This document shows, piece after piece, positions 27,582 to 36,031 of a stretch of DNA of 64,000 nucleotides. The notes below the pieces were generated by a model. That model was given only the letters and a program-made list of their open reading frames with translations. It made no database searches and was not told the DNA's origin. The position numbers and the translations under genes are program-made. This DNA comes from Bog-473 sp963744225 (GTDB lineage: Bacteria; Actinomycetota; Acidimicrobiia; Acidimicrobiales; RAAP-2), in NCBI GenBank assembly GCA_963744225.1, contig CAVUSV010000005.1, forward strand, positions 124,001 to 188,000, in the 5' to 3' direction. Every line of letters begins with the position of its first letter. Within the stretch, counting starts at the first letter, position 1.

Positions 27582-27809
27582 GTGCGTCGTGGCGAATCGG
27601 ACGTAGTTCGGTTCGGGTCACGAGACCCCAGAGAGCGACCCTATGTCGGGCTGTTCCGAGCGGCGGCACTCGACGCCACCAGGGCCGCTGGGATCGACGC
27701 CGTCCACATCTTCGAGATTACGGGCGGGACCTATACAACGGACCACGACGCCGAGAGGCTCGATCTTCTCGTTGATGGCGACGTCGTCGTTGCGGCCGGG
27801 TTCTCCTAG
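27582..27809 (+). CDS. Small hypothetical protein
   Basis: 75 residues from GTG 27582. FRAAALDATRAAGIDAVHIF followed by EITGGTYTTDHDAERLDLLV and DGDVVVAAGFS suggests an alpha/beta fragment, with no recognised family. Start is uncertain. Confidence 0.4.
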   Translation: MRRGESDVVRFGSRDPRERPYVGLFRAAALDATRAAGIDAVHIFEITGGTYTTDHDAERLDLLVDGDVVVAAGFS

Positions 27810-27870
27810 CAATCCAACTGACCCAATACACCGCCGGGAGCGGGGCACAGTCCACGGATAACCTCAGCGT

Positions 27871-28053
27871 GTGGCACTCGCCGCAGCCCAGGTGAACCGG
27901 ATACTCAGCGTCCGCGGCAAGCTGCACCCTGGCATCCCCGTCGAAGTACCCGATCCGACCGAGCTACGGCTCCGGCTCCGGCTCCGGCTCCGGCTCGACC
28001 GAGTGCTGGCACGTGGGGGTCGGTTGGGGGACCCCGGACGGCACTCGGGATGA
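27871..28053 (+). CDS. Possible small coupled protein with an (Arg-Leu) repeat
   Basis: 60 residues, MALAAAQVNRILSVRGKLHP, GIPVEVPDPTE, then ten residues of strict Leu-Arg alternation and DRVLARG. Its stop (28051-28053) overlaps the ATG of the next gene by 4 bp (ATGA), which suggests coupling, but composition is otherwise weak. Confidence 0.3.
   Translation: MALAAAQVNRILSVRGKLHPGIPVEVPDPTELRLRLRLRLRLDRVLARGGRLGDPGRHSG
27967..27996 (+). repeat. Hexanucleotide tandem repeat (CGGCTC)x5
   Basis: Five perfect consecutive copies of CGGCTC. In frame with the overlapping small gene they encode Arg-Leu pairs; copy-number change would keep the frame. Confidence 0.9.
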
Positions 28054-28367
28054 GAACGACGAGAGAGCACCACTACAAGGGACCGGTGGAGGTTTGGGTC
28101 GATGGCACCCAGCGGTTCGAGGCGGATGTTCGTCTGACCAAACGTGAGACCGTGGAGGAGCTCGAGACGTTGGGCGGCTCCGAATCCGTGCCGTTAAGGA
28201 CGACCTGGGATGGTCGGTTCCGAGGGCTGGCCCAGGAGGACCTGCGGACCCTACAGGCGGTCGGAGAATTCGAGCTGAACCTGCCAGGCAATCGCAAGGG
28301 TCGAGCCGTCCTTCCCAACGGCAGGGACCTCGCCTACCTTCAGGGTCTCGGCGAGCCGCCGTTCTAA
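28050..28367 (+). CDS. Hypothetical protein (DUF4873-like beta protein)
   Basis: 105 residues: YKGPVEVWVDGTQRFEADVR, ESVPLRTTWDGRFRGLAQED, then VGEFELNLPGNRKGRAVLPN. The 'Y.GPv.VwvdG..f.a.vrL' start and later 'WdGrf.G' resemble DUF4873-type beta-rich domains of actinobacteria. Cytosolic; function unknown. Confidence 0.55.
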   Translation: MRTTREHHYKGPVEVWVDGTQRFEADVRLTKRETVEELETLGGSESVPLRTTWDGRFRGLAQEDLRTLQAVGEFELNLPGNRKGRAVLPNGRDLAYLQGLGEPPF

Positions 28368-28377
28368 GGCTGCGCGG

Positions 28378-28394
28378 GTCACAAGGAGGTCACA
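28378..28394 (+). repeat. 17-bp GTCACA direct-repeat motif, right copy
   Basis: GTCACAAGGAGGTCACA, matching the copy at 15690-15706 in 16 of 17 positions. Confidence 0.55.
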
Positions 28395-28511
28395 AACTGC
28401 CCCGGACACACCCCGAACGGAGCACATGGAGACTGCAGCCACCGACCCCGCTAGCCCTCTGACCAAGACTCTTGCGGACTGCACGGACTGACCCGGCCCG
28501 GGTGGGCTCGA

Positions 28512-28540
28512 CGGGAGTTGGAATCTCGCTCCAGGGCACC
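28512..28540 (+). other. tRNA 3'-end-like remnant
   Basis: CGGGA-GTTGGAA-TCTCG is a T-arm-like hairpin (loop GTTGGAA instead of GTTCGAA), followed by CTCCAGGGCACC, which looks like an acceptor 3' strand. It is similar to the T-arm and acceptor end of tRNA-Leu at 15613-15637, but no 5' half with a matching acceptor strand is found. Confidence 0.35.
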
Positions 28541-28735
28541 GTCAAATTCCAGCGTAAGTGCCGGAACGGGATCGCGGCTGACCCCGCCTTCGCCGCAGGG
28601 CGCCGACGCGGAACGCTGAGGGCCTGCAAAGCACCACTGAAATGGCAGGACCTTCCCTCTCTGGTCACACACATGCGTTCACAGCGGCACGGACGGACCC
28701 GCTACGGGTCACTCGAGCGCAAATAGCATTCATCC

Positions 28736-29098
28736 GTGCAGGATGACGCACCAGAGGGTTGGTATACGGACCCGTACGCCCGGCACGAGGCTCGTTGGAT
28801 GTCGGAGGGCACACCGACCTGGTTGGTCAAAGACGGCACCACTGAGGGGCGCGACGACCCCAGACCCGATGAGCCCTTCACGCGCACACCGGTGAGAATC
28901 GAGCCCATCGATCCGCATCCCGGCTCCGACCTCCTCAGGGCAGACGACGCAGAGCGAGAAGAGATCTCCGATTTTGAGCGCCAACGTCGGCCGTTCGAGG
29001 TCTACGACCAGACGATTCCAGGCGCAGGCGGTTTCTTCTCAGGCTGGATAACCCGATTTACTCGTCCCAGACCGCAGAGGCGGCGGCGCGATAACTAG
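28736..29098 (+). CDS. DUF2510-like small protein
   Basis: 120 residues from GTG 28736. GWYTDPYARHEARWMSEGTP then TWLVKDG matches the core of the small protein at 18136 and the DUF2510 motif. The rest is acidic and Pro-rich (DDPRPDEPFTRTPVRIEPID) and ends in a Gly-Phe segment plus an Arg-rich tail (RPRPQRRRRDN). The last 4 bp overlap the convergent cupin gene. Confidence 0.55.
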   Translation: MQDDAPEGWYTDPYARHEARWMSEGTPTWLVKDGTTEGRDDPRPDEPFTRTPVRIEPIDPHPGSDLLRADDAEREEISDFERQRRPFEVYDQTIPGAGGFFSGWITRFTRPRPQRRRRDN

Positions 29099-29592
29099 GC
29101 GCGCGCATCAGCGTCGTCGACCACCCACCGTGAGCGCAGATCCTCCAGCCACTCGGGGAGTTCGATCTCGGGGTCGGGCAGCGGCGCCGCCCCGCGTTCC
29201 GCCAAGACGCGCTCGAACGCCTCGGGGTCGTCACCCCAGGACCGGGGGTCCCCCATCATGACCTCGAGCAGCACGGTTCCGTTCTCGCCGGCAACGAAGG
29301 GTCCAAAGGCGGCGCCCAAGGGCAGTTCGATGTGCGTCCCCGCTGGACAATGTCGGTCACCGCACCACATATCGCCCTCAATGACGAAGAGCACGTGCGG
29401 GCTGTTGTGGCCGTGACGCCGTATGACGACGCCGGGGTCCCACTTGGCGTACAGCGAGAGGTACTGCGGATCGGGCGAGAACGCCAGCCACTTCTCCCAC
29501 ACAGAGGCGGTCGTCCCGTCCGCATTGCGGATGGCCTTCACCTGCTGCCAGCGGACATCCGGATCGTCGACATGGCGAAATCCGGGTTCCAC
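29095..29592 (-). CDS. Cupin domain protein, last gene of the catabolic operon
   Basis: 165 residues. Cupin motif 1: DPGVVIRRHGHNSPHVLFVI (HxH, though the usual Glu is replaced by the H-V-L segment) then EGDMWCGDRHCPAGTHIELP (motif 2: GTHIELP). The C-terminal part is a helical extension (WGDDPEAFERVLAERG). One base separates it from the gene upstream, so it is the distal member of the nine-gene operon. Probably binds or converts an intermediate of the pathway. Confidence 0.75.
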   Translation of the reverse strand: MEPGFRHVDDPDVRWQQVKAIRNADGTTASVWEKWLAFSPDPQYLSLYAKWDPGVVIRRHGHNSPHVLFVIEGDMWCGDRHCPAGTHIELPLGAAFGPFVAGENGTVLLEVMMGDPRSWGDDPEAFERVLAERGAAPLPDPEIELPEWLEDLRSRWVVDDADARA

Positions 29593-29593
29593 G

Positions 29594-30237
29594 TCAGCCC
29601 ACCTCGCCGAGCAAGCGGAAGGAGTTGCAATAGAACAGCCTGCCGCCGGCGGCTCGCCAATCGGCCCACGTGGTGAAGGCCTCGCTGTCGGCGCCCCCCA
29701 GCCGTGGGGCCACGTGCCTGGTCATGGTCGAGAACGTCGCCTCCGGGTCATCGGTGTCGAACTCGTAGAAGTGCATGAACATGGGGTCGACCGGCGCCAC
29801 GTTCTCGTACACCGAGATCTGGGTGAAGCCCGGGATGCCGGCCTCGGCGATGTGGCGGATGTGGACGAAGTCGCCCCAGTCGCGGAGGCCCTGGGCCAGC
29901 TCGGGCTGTCGGGGACTGATCCAGACCACCAGCAGACCCGTGGTCGGCCGTCCCGTGAGGACGCCCTGGCTCGGGCGCGGATGGCGGCGGAACCAGTGCG
30001 CAGTGGTCTCGTCGGGGGCCTTGGGGGCAGAGAAGCCCCGGTCACCTCGGCCACGGCCAGCATCGACCGGTCGGCGATCTTCATCGGTAGGTCCCGGCGA
30101 CCGGGTACGCAGTTCTCCCACCACGTGACCCGATCAACGCCTGCGCGTTCGGCCAGCGCTTCGGCCCGGCGTGCGAATCCCTCCGCAGAGTCGTCGCCCA
30201 GCTCGAGATACAGGCCGGCGGTGGTTCGGTCTTCCAT
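29594..30237 (-). CDS. EthD-like dimeric alpha/beta-barrel protein, one frame break
   Basis: First frame: MEDRTTAGLYLELGDDSAEG, AERAGVDRVTWWENCVPGRR, MKIADRSMLAVAEVT. A break near 30040 leads to TTAHWFRRHPRPSQGVLTGR, RDWGDFVHIRHIAEAGIPGF, TQISVYENVAPVDPMFMHFY, EFDTDDPEATFSTMTRHV. Total ~214 residues. The 'IPGFTQISVYEN' and 'FMHFYEFDTDD' strands fit two ferredoxin-like halves of an EthD/ABM-type fold. Tightly packed between the Gfo/Idh gene (5 bp) and the cupin (1 bp). Role unknown, possibly a substrate-processing step. Confidence 0.6.
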
Positions 30238-30242
30238 GTCGT

Positions 30243-31331
30243 TCAGCCGCCCGGTTCCACGGTCGTCCAGCGCCCGCCGGCGGTGGCGGAGCTCGTGATG
30301 GCGTCGAGGACGGCCATCTGCGCCACGCCGTCGACGAACGTGGCCGGCTCGGGCACGGAGCCGGTGTCCCCGCCAATGCGCTCGCGAAAGGCGGTGGCCA
30401 GGCGCACGTAGGGCCCGTACTCCACCCCGAAGGTGATCATCTTCTCGTAGGTGGTGGTCGTCGCCCCTTCGGGCAGCGGCGGCGGCGCAGGCAGTTGCAA
30501 GTCGTCAGGGGCCGGCAGGGTGCGCACACCGCGCGCGTCCGCCACCTTGACGTTGGCCCCCACACCCTCGATCCATGCCGTCCCGCTCGACCCGGTGACC
30601 CGGGTCTCGACGAGGATGCCTCGGTCACCGGCGGTTGACTGCATCACACCGACCGTACCGTTGCACATCCGGAAGTGGACGACGAATCCGTCGTCCACGC
30701 TCATCGACGGCCGGTCGACGACGTGGACCAGGGAGGCGCTCACGCCCTCGAACTCGCCGAGGGTGACGCGGATCTGGTCGATGAGCTGGGAGCCGTGCGC
30801 CCACAGCCAGCCGCCGCCGGACGCCGCATCCGCCCACCATGCCGGGACGGTGGCCTCGGGATCGGCCAGGACGGGAACGTGCATGAGCCAGGTGGCCATG
30901 CGCGGCTCCCCCACCATTCCGTCCGCCACGGCACGGGCCAGCCCCGCTTGGCCGGGGTCCCAGCGGAACTCGGTGCCCAGCACGTGAACCACGCCCGCTG
31001 CCTCAGCCGCAGCCAGGACCCGCTTTGCCTCCGTAGTGTCGGCGGCGAAGGGCTTCTCACACAGGACGTGCCGTCCGGCGGCGATGGCGCGCAACGCCAG
31101 CGGCGCGTGGGTGTGCGGGGGCGTCGCGATGGTGATGGCGTCGACCCCTGGCAGGGCCAGTGCATCATCGATCGACGTCAATGCAGCGGGGACGTCGAAG
31201 AGGGCGGCGCGCTCGGCAGTTTTTCTCGGGTCGCGGCCCACGACGGCGAGGACGTCGAAACCGGCGGCGCGCAGGGCGCGCACGTGGGTGTAGCAGCCGA
31301 AGCCGGTCCCGACCACCGCCGCGCCGGTCAC
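30243..31331 (-). CDS. Gfo/Idh/MocA family NAD(P)-dependent oxidoreductase
   Basis: 362 residues. N-terminal Rossmann fold: MTGAAVVGTGFGCYTHVRAL (GxGxxx-binding loop), VDAITIATPPHTHAPLALRA, AAGRHVLCEKPFAADTTEAK (the EKP signature). C-terminal alpha/beta domain: GGWLWAHGSQLIDQIRVTLG (the G-x-x-x-D-x-x-H-like catalytic region as HGSQLIDQI) and SVDDGFVVHFRMCNGTVGVM. These enzymes oxidise sugars, inositols or related hydroxy compounds. Start overlaps the isomerase gene by 4 bp. Confidence 0.88.
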   Translation of the reverse strand: MTGAAVVGTGFGCYTHVRALRAAGFDVLAVVGRDPRKTAERAALFDVPAALTSIDDALALPGVDAITIATPPHTHAPLALRAIAAGRHVLCEKPFAADTTEAKRVLAAAEAAGVVHVLGTEFRWDPGQAGLARAVADGMVGEPRMATWLMHVPVLADPEATVPAWWADAASGGGWLWAHGSQLIDQIRVTLGEFEGVSASLVHVVDRPSMSVDDGFVVHFRMCNGTVGVMQSTAGDRGILVETRVTGSSGTAWIEGVGANVKVADARGVRTLPAPDDLQLPAPPPLPEGATTTTYEKMITFGVEYGPYVRLATAFRERIGGDTGSVPEPATFVDGVAQMAVLDAITSSATAGGRWTTVEPGG

Positions 31332-32215
31332 CGCGCCCTCTCCGGGTGATCGGCGTCATCGGGCAGGGCGGAAAGGACACGACGCGTCGCTGCTGCGGCG
31401 CGTTGCGCCGCCTCCATGGAACCGAGGGCGTGGAGATCGTCAGAGAACACTTCCACCCCGACCGGTGCGGCGGCGCCCGTGTCACGGAGAGCACCGAGGT
31501 ATCCGGCGAGCCCGAAGTCGCCGGCCCCCGGCAGAAGGCGACGGTGCAACGTGGCCTCAACGAGGTTGTCCTCCGCTTCGGCGGGGCCGTCGTCCAGCTG
31601 GATCGCCAGCACCCGCTCTCCCGGGATCGCCCGCAGATCATCGACTGTCGTCCCGGCCCGGGCGCAGTGCCAGGTGTCGACGTTCAGGCCGCCGTTGGCT
31701 CGGTCCGCCAGGCGCACGACCTCCCATGCGATAGCGAGGTCGGGGATCCGAGACCACGCCAGCCATTCGAGATGGACGAGAAGACCGTGCTCCGCGGCGC
31801 GGTCGCACAACCCGGCGAAGGCGGCCGCGGCCTCCTCGACCCCCCAGCTCCCACCGAGCACGTCGGCGGCATTGAGCGACCGGGCCCCCACCAGCTCGCC
31901 GATCCGGAAGATCTCGCGCTCGTCGAAGCGAAAGACGTCGATCGGGTCCAGCTCGGGCGGGATCGAAAAGGATGCCGCTCCGGGTGTCCACCACCAGGCG
32001 GGATCCAGCTCGGCCACAGCGAGGCCGTGGTCGGCCAGCATGGCCACGATGTCCCCGTCGCCGTACCCCTCGTGCCGAGCGGCGGCGTAGTCGCGGCCCC
32101 ACAAGGACACGGCGGCGTACCCCGCCGCGACCGCAGACTCGAGGCGCAGCCGGAACGGTGTGGCACGGGGCAGGGTGCCTGAGCACAGCACCAGGTCGTT
32201 CGGACCGAGGGCCAC
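31328..32215 (-). CDS. Sugar phosphate isomerase/epimerase (xylose-isomerase-like TIM barrel)
   Basis: 295 residues of AP-endonuclease-2-type TIM barrel. Metal-site strands visible in order: HGLLVHLEWLAWSRIP (Glu), GGLNVDTWHCARAGTT (Asp, His), VLAIQLDDG (Asp), and PVGVEVFSDDLHA (Glu). Typical members act on keto-sugars, inosose or 2-keto acids. One base from the downstream dehydrogenase stop, overlapping the Gfo/Idh gene by 4 bp at the other end. Confidence 0.85.
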   Translation of the reverse strand: MALGPNDLVLCSGTLPRATPFRLRLESAVAAGYAAVSLWGRDYAAARHEGYGDGDIVAMLADHGLAVAELDPAWWWTPGAASFSIPPELDPIDVFRFDEREIFRIGELVGARSLNAADVLGGSWGVEEAAAAFAGLCDRAAEHGLLVHLEWLAWSRIPDLAIAWEVVRLADRANGGLNVDTWHCARAGTTVDDLRAIPGERVLAIQLDDGPAEAEDNLVEATLHRRLLPGAGDFGLAGYLGALRDTGAAAPVGVEVFSDDLHALGSMEAAQRAAAATRRVLSALPDDADHPERAR

Positions 32216-32216
32216 G

Positions 32217-33164
32217 TCAGTACCCGGCTTCGGGGTCCACGACCCCCTCGAGCGGAGCGCCCGAGCGATAGCGCCCGAGGTTCTCCATGAACAGGTCCAC
32301 GGTGCGCATCATGGTGTGGGGGGAGCTCCAGCTGATGTGCGGGGTCAGGCGCACGGCCGGGTGTGTGTACAGCCAGTGGCCCGCCGGCAGCGGCTCGGGC
32401 TCGACGGTATCAAGGGTCGCCCGCGCCACCGTTCCGTCATCGAGGGCCCGCCGCAACTCCTCTTGGTCGACGAGCGAGCCCCGGGCGATGTTGACCAGGT
32501 GGGCTCCCCGCTTCATGGCAGCGAACGCTGCGGCGTCGAGCAAGTGACGGGTCTCGGTGGTGGCAGGTGCGGCGATCACGATGTGGTCGGCGCGCCCCAC
32601 GAGCGTGGCGAACTCTGGCACCACCGCCATTCCTTCGCACGGTGCCGGCGCCTCCGTACGCCGGAACGCGACGACCTCCATGTCAAAGGCCAATGCCCGC
32701 CGCGCCACCGCGGTGCCGATGGCCCCCACGCCGACCAACCCCACCGTGGCGCCCGAGAGCGTGCCCAGCGAGGCGCGACTCCAATGCTCGGGTGGTGCAT
32801 CGATCCACGATTCGGGCAGAGCCTTGGTCACGGCCAGCATCGCGGCCAGCACCCACTCCGCGATGGCGTCGGCGGCCGCGCCGCGCGAGCAGGTGAGGGT
32901 CCGGTCCCCGAGCGCGTCGAAGGGGAACCCGTCCACGCCCGCTCCCAGGACGTGGACCCACTCGACGCAGGGCACCAGCAGGTCCTCGATGGTGTCGGGG
33001 TCGTCAAGCAGGGTCACGAGGACGCGGGCGTCGTGAGGGACCTCGTCCCGGCCTGCACAGGCGACGACGGTCTCCCCGGGGAGCTGCTGACGCAGGCCGT
33101 CTGCCAGCAAGCCACCGTAGTGACTGGCGTTGACCACGATGCACCCGGGCGCGTCCCCGCTCAA
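32217..33164 (-). CDS. D-2-hydroxyacid dehydrogenase
   Basis: 316 residues if it starts at TTG 33164, which overlaps the upstream gene's stop (TTGA) and starts just before CIVVNASHYGG; an upstream GTG would add a non-homologous Arg-rich leader. NAD motif: ATVGLVGVGAIGTAVARRAL (GxGxxG). Catalytic residues: Arg in HLVNIARGSLVDQEEL, Glu in DTVEPEPLPAGHWL, His in RLTPHISWSS. It converts a 2-hydroxy acid to a 2-oxo acid (or back), which would supply the adjacent 2-oxoacid oxidoreductase. Confidence 0.9.
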   Translation of the reverse strand: MSGDAPGCIVVNASHYGGLLADGLRQQLPGETVVACAGRDEVPHDARVLVTLLDDPDTIEDLLVPCVEWVHVLGAGVDGFPFDALGDRTLTCSRGAAADAIAEWVLAAMLAVTKALPESWIDAPPEHWSRASLGTLSGATVGLVGVGAIGTAVARRALAFDMEVVAFRRTEAPAPCEGMAVVPEFATLVGRADHIVIAAPATTETRHLLDAAAFAAMKRGAHLVNIARGSLVDQEELRRALDDGTVARATLDTVEPEPLPAGHWLYTHPAVRLTPHISWSSPHTMMRTVDLFMENLGRYRSGAPLEGVVDPEAGY

Positions 33165-33979
33165 TGAGACGCCCCGTCGTCCGCCCGGATGTCTTTCAGG
33201 ACCCCGCTGAAGTGGACGGTCCCGAGGTGCTCGGCCAGGTACTGAGGAGCGTCCGCCGTCTCGACGAACCACCCGGTCGGACACATGGTGAGGATCTCGA
33301 CGAACGAGAAACCCGCTCCGGCGCGCTGGGTGTCGAGCGCCCGCAAGAGCGCCTTGCGGGTGCGGGCCACCGTGCCGGCCGAGTTCACCGCACAGCGCGC
33401 CACGAACGCGGCGCCGTCGAGGCGCGCCACCAGGTCGGCGAGGAGGATGGGTCGGCCGTGGGCCACCGGGTCCCGGCCGTCGAGGCTGGTCTTGGTGCGC
33501 TGACCCAGCACCGTGGCGGCGCTCATATGGCCCCCGGTCTCACCGAAGACCCCGTTGTTGAGCATGACGCAGGTGATGTTCTCGCCCCGGGCCGCGGCGT
33601 GGAGCACCTCCTGGAGACCCTCGCTGACCATGTCGCCATCCCCCTGCACGGTAACGATGATGGTGTCGGGCCGGGCGCGCTTCGCCCCCGTGGCCACCGA
33701 GGGGGCACGCCCGTGCAACGCCTGGAGGACCTCCACGTCGAGGTTGTTCGAGAAGGCCGTGTAGCAGCCGATGCCGAAGACAGCGATGGTCCGATCGACG
33801 AGCCCGAGTTCGTCGATCGCCTCCATCAGGCTGCGGACGGCGATGGGTTCCCCGCATCCCGGGCACAACTGATGGGCGCCCATGTCGACGAGGGCCGGGG
33901 TGAAGTCGTCGACCAGCCGGGCCGGCACGCTCGGCGGTCGATCGGTGGCCACGATCGGCAGCTGTCGTGGCCCGCTCAC
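33161..33979 (-). CDS. 2-Oxoacid:ferredoxin oxidoreductase, beta (TPP-binding) subunit
   Basis: 272 residues. CPGCGEP (C39, C42) near the N-terminus is the 4Fe-4S-linked start of the TPP domain. The TPP/Mg motif is VQGDGDMVSEGLQEVLHAAA ... ITCVMLNNGVFGETGGHMSA (GDGD...NN). The two-subunit architecture (beta with separate alpha and gamma) is that of pyruvate/2-oxoglutarate/indolepyruvate-type enzymes. The GTG start overlaps the alpha stop (GTGA), and its own stop overlaps the dehydrogenase start. Confidence 0.9.
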   Translation of the reverse strand: MSGPRQLPIVATDRPPSVPARLVDDFTPALVDMGAHQLCPGCGEPIAVRSLMEAIDELGLVDRTIAVFGIGCYTAFSNNLDVEVLQALHGRAPSVATGAKRARPDTIIVTVQGDGDMVSEGLQEVLHAAARGENITCVMLNNGVFGETGGHMSAATVLGQRTKTSLDGRDPVAHGRPILLADLVARLDGAAFVARCAVNSAGTVARTRKALLRALDTQRAGAGFSFVEILTMCPTGWFVETADAPQYLAEHLGTVHFSGVLKDIRADDGASH

Positions 33980-35098
33980 CGGTGCTGCTCCACCACATGG
34001 AGGATGCGCCGGCGCATCTCGGCGACCTCGAGGTCGGGCGCGATTCCGAAGCCCGAGGGGTCCAGGCTCAGCCCGCCGATGAACTCCACCGGGGCTGCCC
34101 CGAGGACGGCCAGGCGGACGTCGTCGACCATCTGCCCGGTGTTGTTCTCATAGACCGCGACGGCCTTGGCTCGCCGGCCAGCGGCAGCGACGGCAGCAGC
34201 GGGGAAGGGCACCAATGACACCGGGCGCAGCCAGCCGACCTTGTGCCCCTCTTCGCGCAGGGACCGTACGGCGGCACGCACGTAGGCGCCCGGCGTGCCG
34301 AACGCGACGACCACCACGTCGGCGTCCTCGACGAGACCCTCCTCGACCAGGGGCGGGACATCCCCCAGCATCGTGGCCGTGTGTTCTGCGCACGCCGTGA
34401 AGTGCACGGCCAGGTCATAGCCCACGTCGTCACGTTGTTTGACCGAGCCGAGGAACGACACCAGCTTGGCCCGGCCCGACCCGCCGCTCTTGCCGGTGAG
34501 CGCCCAATCGGTCGAGGGTGCCGGTCCGAAATTCAGCGGAGCAACGTCCACGGCGCGCGCCGTGTGTGCCAGGTAGTAGTCGCCCATAACGACCACCGGG
34601 TTGCGCCAGGTCGCCGCCAGGTGGAATGCCCGCTGGACCAACTCGACGGCTTCGACGACGTCGACGGGGGCCAGCACCAGGTGGCGGTAGTCGCCGTGTC
34701 CCCCGCCACCGCGTGGTCTGCCAGTAGTCCCCCTGGCCCCGGGCCATATTGAGGACGACCAGCGGCAAGCGGGCCATGGTGATCTCCGCCAGCGATTCCT
34801 GCATGAGGGAAAGCCCCTGACCCGTCGACCCCGTCGCCGCAGGGGTGCCGGTGGCCGCCGCCCCCCATGCCATGCCGACCGCCTCGAGCTCACTCTCGGC
34901 GTTCATGCACACCCCGCCGACCCCGGGGAGCTTGCGTGCCATTTCCTCGAGCACCTCGGTGAACGGCGTCATGGGGTAACCGGCAAAAAATCGACAGCCC
35001 GCCGCGACCATCGCCTCGGCGATCGCCTCGCTGCCGTGCATCAACCGCCGCGCCGGTCGAGCGGGGGCCGATGGGGAGAGGACGCCGAGATCGCTCAT
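33976..35098 (-). CDS. 2-Oxoacid:ferredoxin oxidoreductase, alpha subunit, one frame break
   Basis: ATG at 35096-35098 (MSDLGVLSPSAPARPARRLM). First part: ECM-like FFAGYPMTPFTEVLEEMARK, NAESELEAVGMAWGAAATGT, STGQGLSLMQESLAEI, NMARGQGDYWQTTR. A break near 34725 (an extra base) leads to GGGHGDYRHLVLAPVDVVEA, NPVVVMGDYYLAHTARAVDV, and the C-terminal VYENNTGQMVDDVRLAVLGA. 'GYPMTP' and 'GGGHGDYR' are the pyrimidine-binding and substrate-loop motifs of this subunit. The full length (~373) fits. Start overlaps the stop of the gamma-ferredoxin gene. Confidence 0.88.
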
Positions 35099-36000
35099 GA
35101 CCCTTGCCCCGCACCTGTCCGCTCGAACCCCGTCCCCTCGAACGGCAGTTCCACCGGCGTTTCGTACTTGTACACCTGGAACACGAAGTCGGGGCAGATC
35201 TGCGAGCAGGCTTTGCACCCGGTGCAGCCCGGGAGGAGTTGCGGATAACGGTACCCGCGCTCGTTGACCTCGTTGGTGGTCATGACCAGGACACCCGGCG
35301 GGCAGGCGTCGATGCACAGGTCGCAGCCCTTGCACGCTTCGAAGTCGATCACCAACGTGCCACGCGTCAACACCGTGGGTGTCGCCGTCCGATCCGTCGC
35401 TTTCGTCACCGGCCCGCCGAGCGCGCTCGACGACGGCGCCGGCCACGCCTTCAACGCCCCGGGCGGCACGGTCCGGGCGCCCGCAGCCAGAGCCAGCGTG
35501 TTGGCCTCGACGTGTTGGCGCCGATAGGACGGCACGCACCGGGTCACGGCCCGGTCCAGGGCGTCGAGTGACACAAGGCCGCTGACCGCAGAGAGGGCGC
35601 CCAGCATGACCATGGCGGCGGTGAGCACGTTCCCGACCTCGACGGCCCGATCGGTGGCCGGCACCGCGACAACTTTGAACCGGGTGCGGTCGGTCGGACC
35701 GTCCCACACGCTCGTGTTGACCAGCACCAGGCCGCCCGCCCGTACCCGCCGTAGCACCGGCTCGGCGTAGTCGTGGTGCATGACGAGCGCCGCCCAGGCT
35801 GACCCCACCGTTGGGGGTGCCTCGATCGACTCGTCAGAGAGCACGAGTGTGGCCTCGGTGCTCCCGCCGCGCATCATGCCGCCGTAGGCGCCGAAGAGCT
35901 GCACGTCCCGGCCCTCGTCCAGGGCGGCCTCGGCCAGGACCTGCGCTGCCAGCTGGACGCCTTGGCCCCCGATGCCCGTCAGTAACACCTCGCGCTCCAC
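35095..36000 (-). CDS. 2-Oxoacid:ferredoxin oxidoreductase gamma subunit fused to a two-cluster ferredoxin
   Basis: 301 residues. N-terminal gamma domain: VLLTGIGGQGVQLAAQVLAE (GxGGQG), FGAYGGMMRGGSTEATLVLS, GNVLTAAMVMLGALSAVSGL. C-terminal ferredoxin (residues ~220-280) with two 4Fe-4S motifs: CKGCDLCIDACPPGVL and CTGCKACSQICPDFVF. In many organisms gamma and the delta ferredoxin subunits are separate, so this is a gamma-delta fusion. It carries the electrons from the TPP-bound intermediate to external ferredoxin. First gene of the oxidoreductase block, 31 bp from the conserved regulatory element. Confidence 0.9.
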   Translation of the reverse strand: MEREVLLTGIGGQGVQLAAQVLAEAALDEGRDVQLFGAYGGMMRGGSTEATLVLSDESIEAPPTVGSAWAALVMHHDYAEPVLRRVRAGGLVLVNTSVWDGPTDRTRFKVVAVPATDRAVEVGNVLTAAMVMLGALSAVSGLVSLDALDRAVTRCVPSYRRQHVEANTLALAAGARTVPPGALKAWPAPSSSALGGPVTKATDRTATPTVLTRGTLVIDFEACKGCDLCIDACPPGVLVMTTNEVNERGYRYPQLLPGCTGCKACSQICPDFVFQVYKYETPVELPFEGTGFERTGAGQGS

Positions 36001-36031
36001 GTCGCCCCAATCGTCGCCGTGCCCTACTTCA

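Larger units (their letters stand above)
28368..28735. other. Intergenic stretch with GTCAC motifs
   Basis: About 370 bp with no supported gene. It holds the second copy of the GTCACA direct-repeat motif (28378-28394), a tRNA 3'-end-like remnant (28512-28540) and further GTCAC/TTCAC words around 28664-28713. Confidence 0.4.

Noticed and set aside
15638..28735. A prophage or transposon
   Set aside because: No integrase, transposase, terminase, capsid or toxin-antitoxin gene was recognised, so only a weak integrative-element hypothesis is kept.
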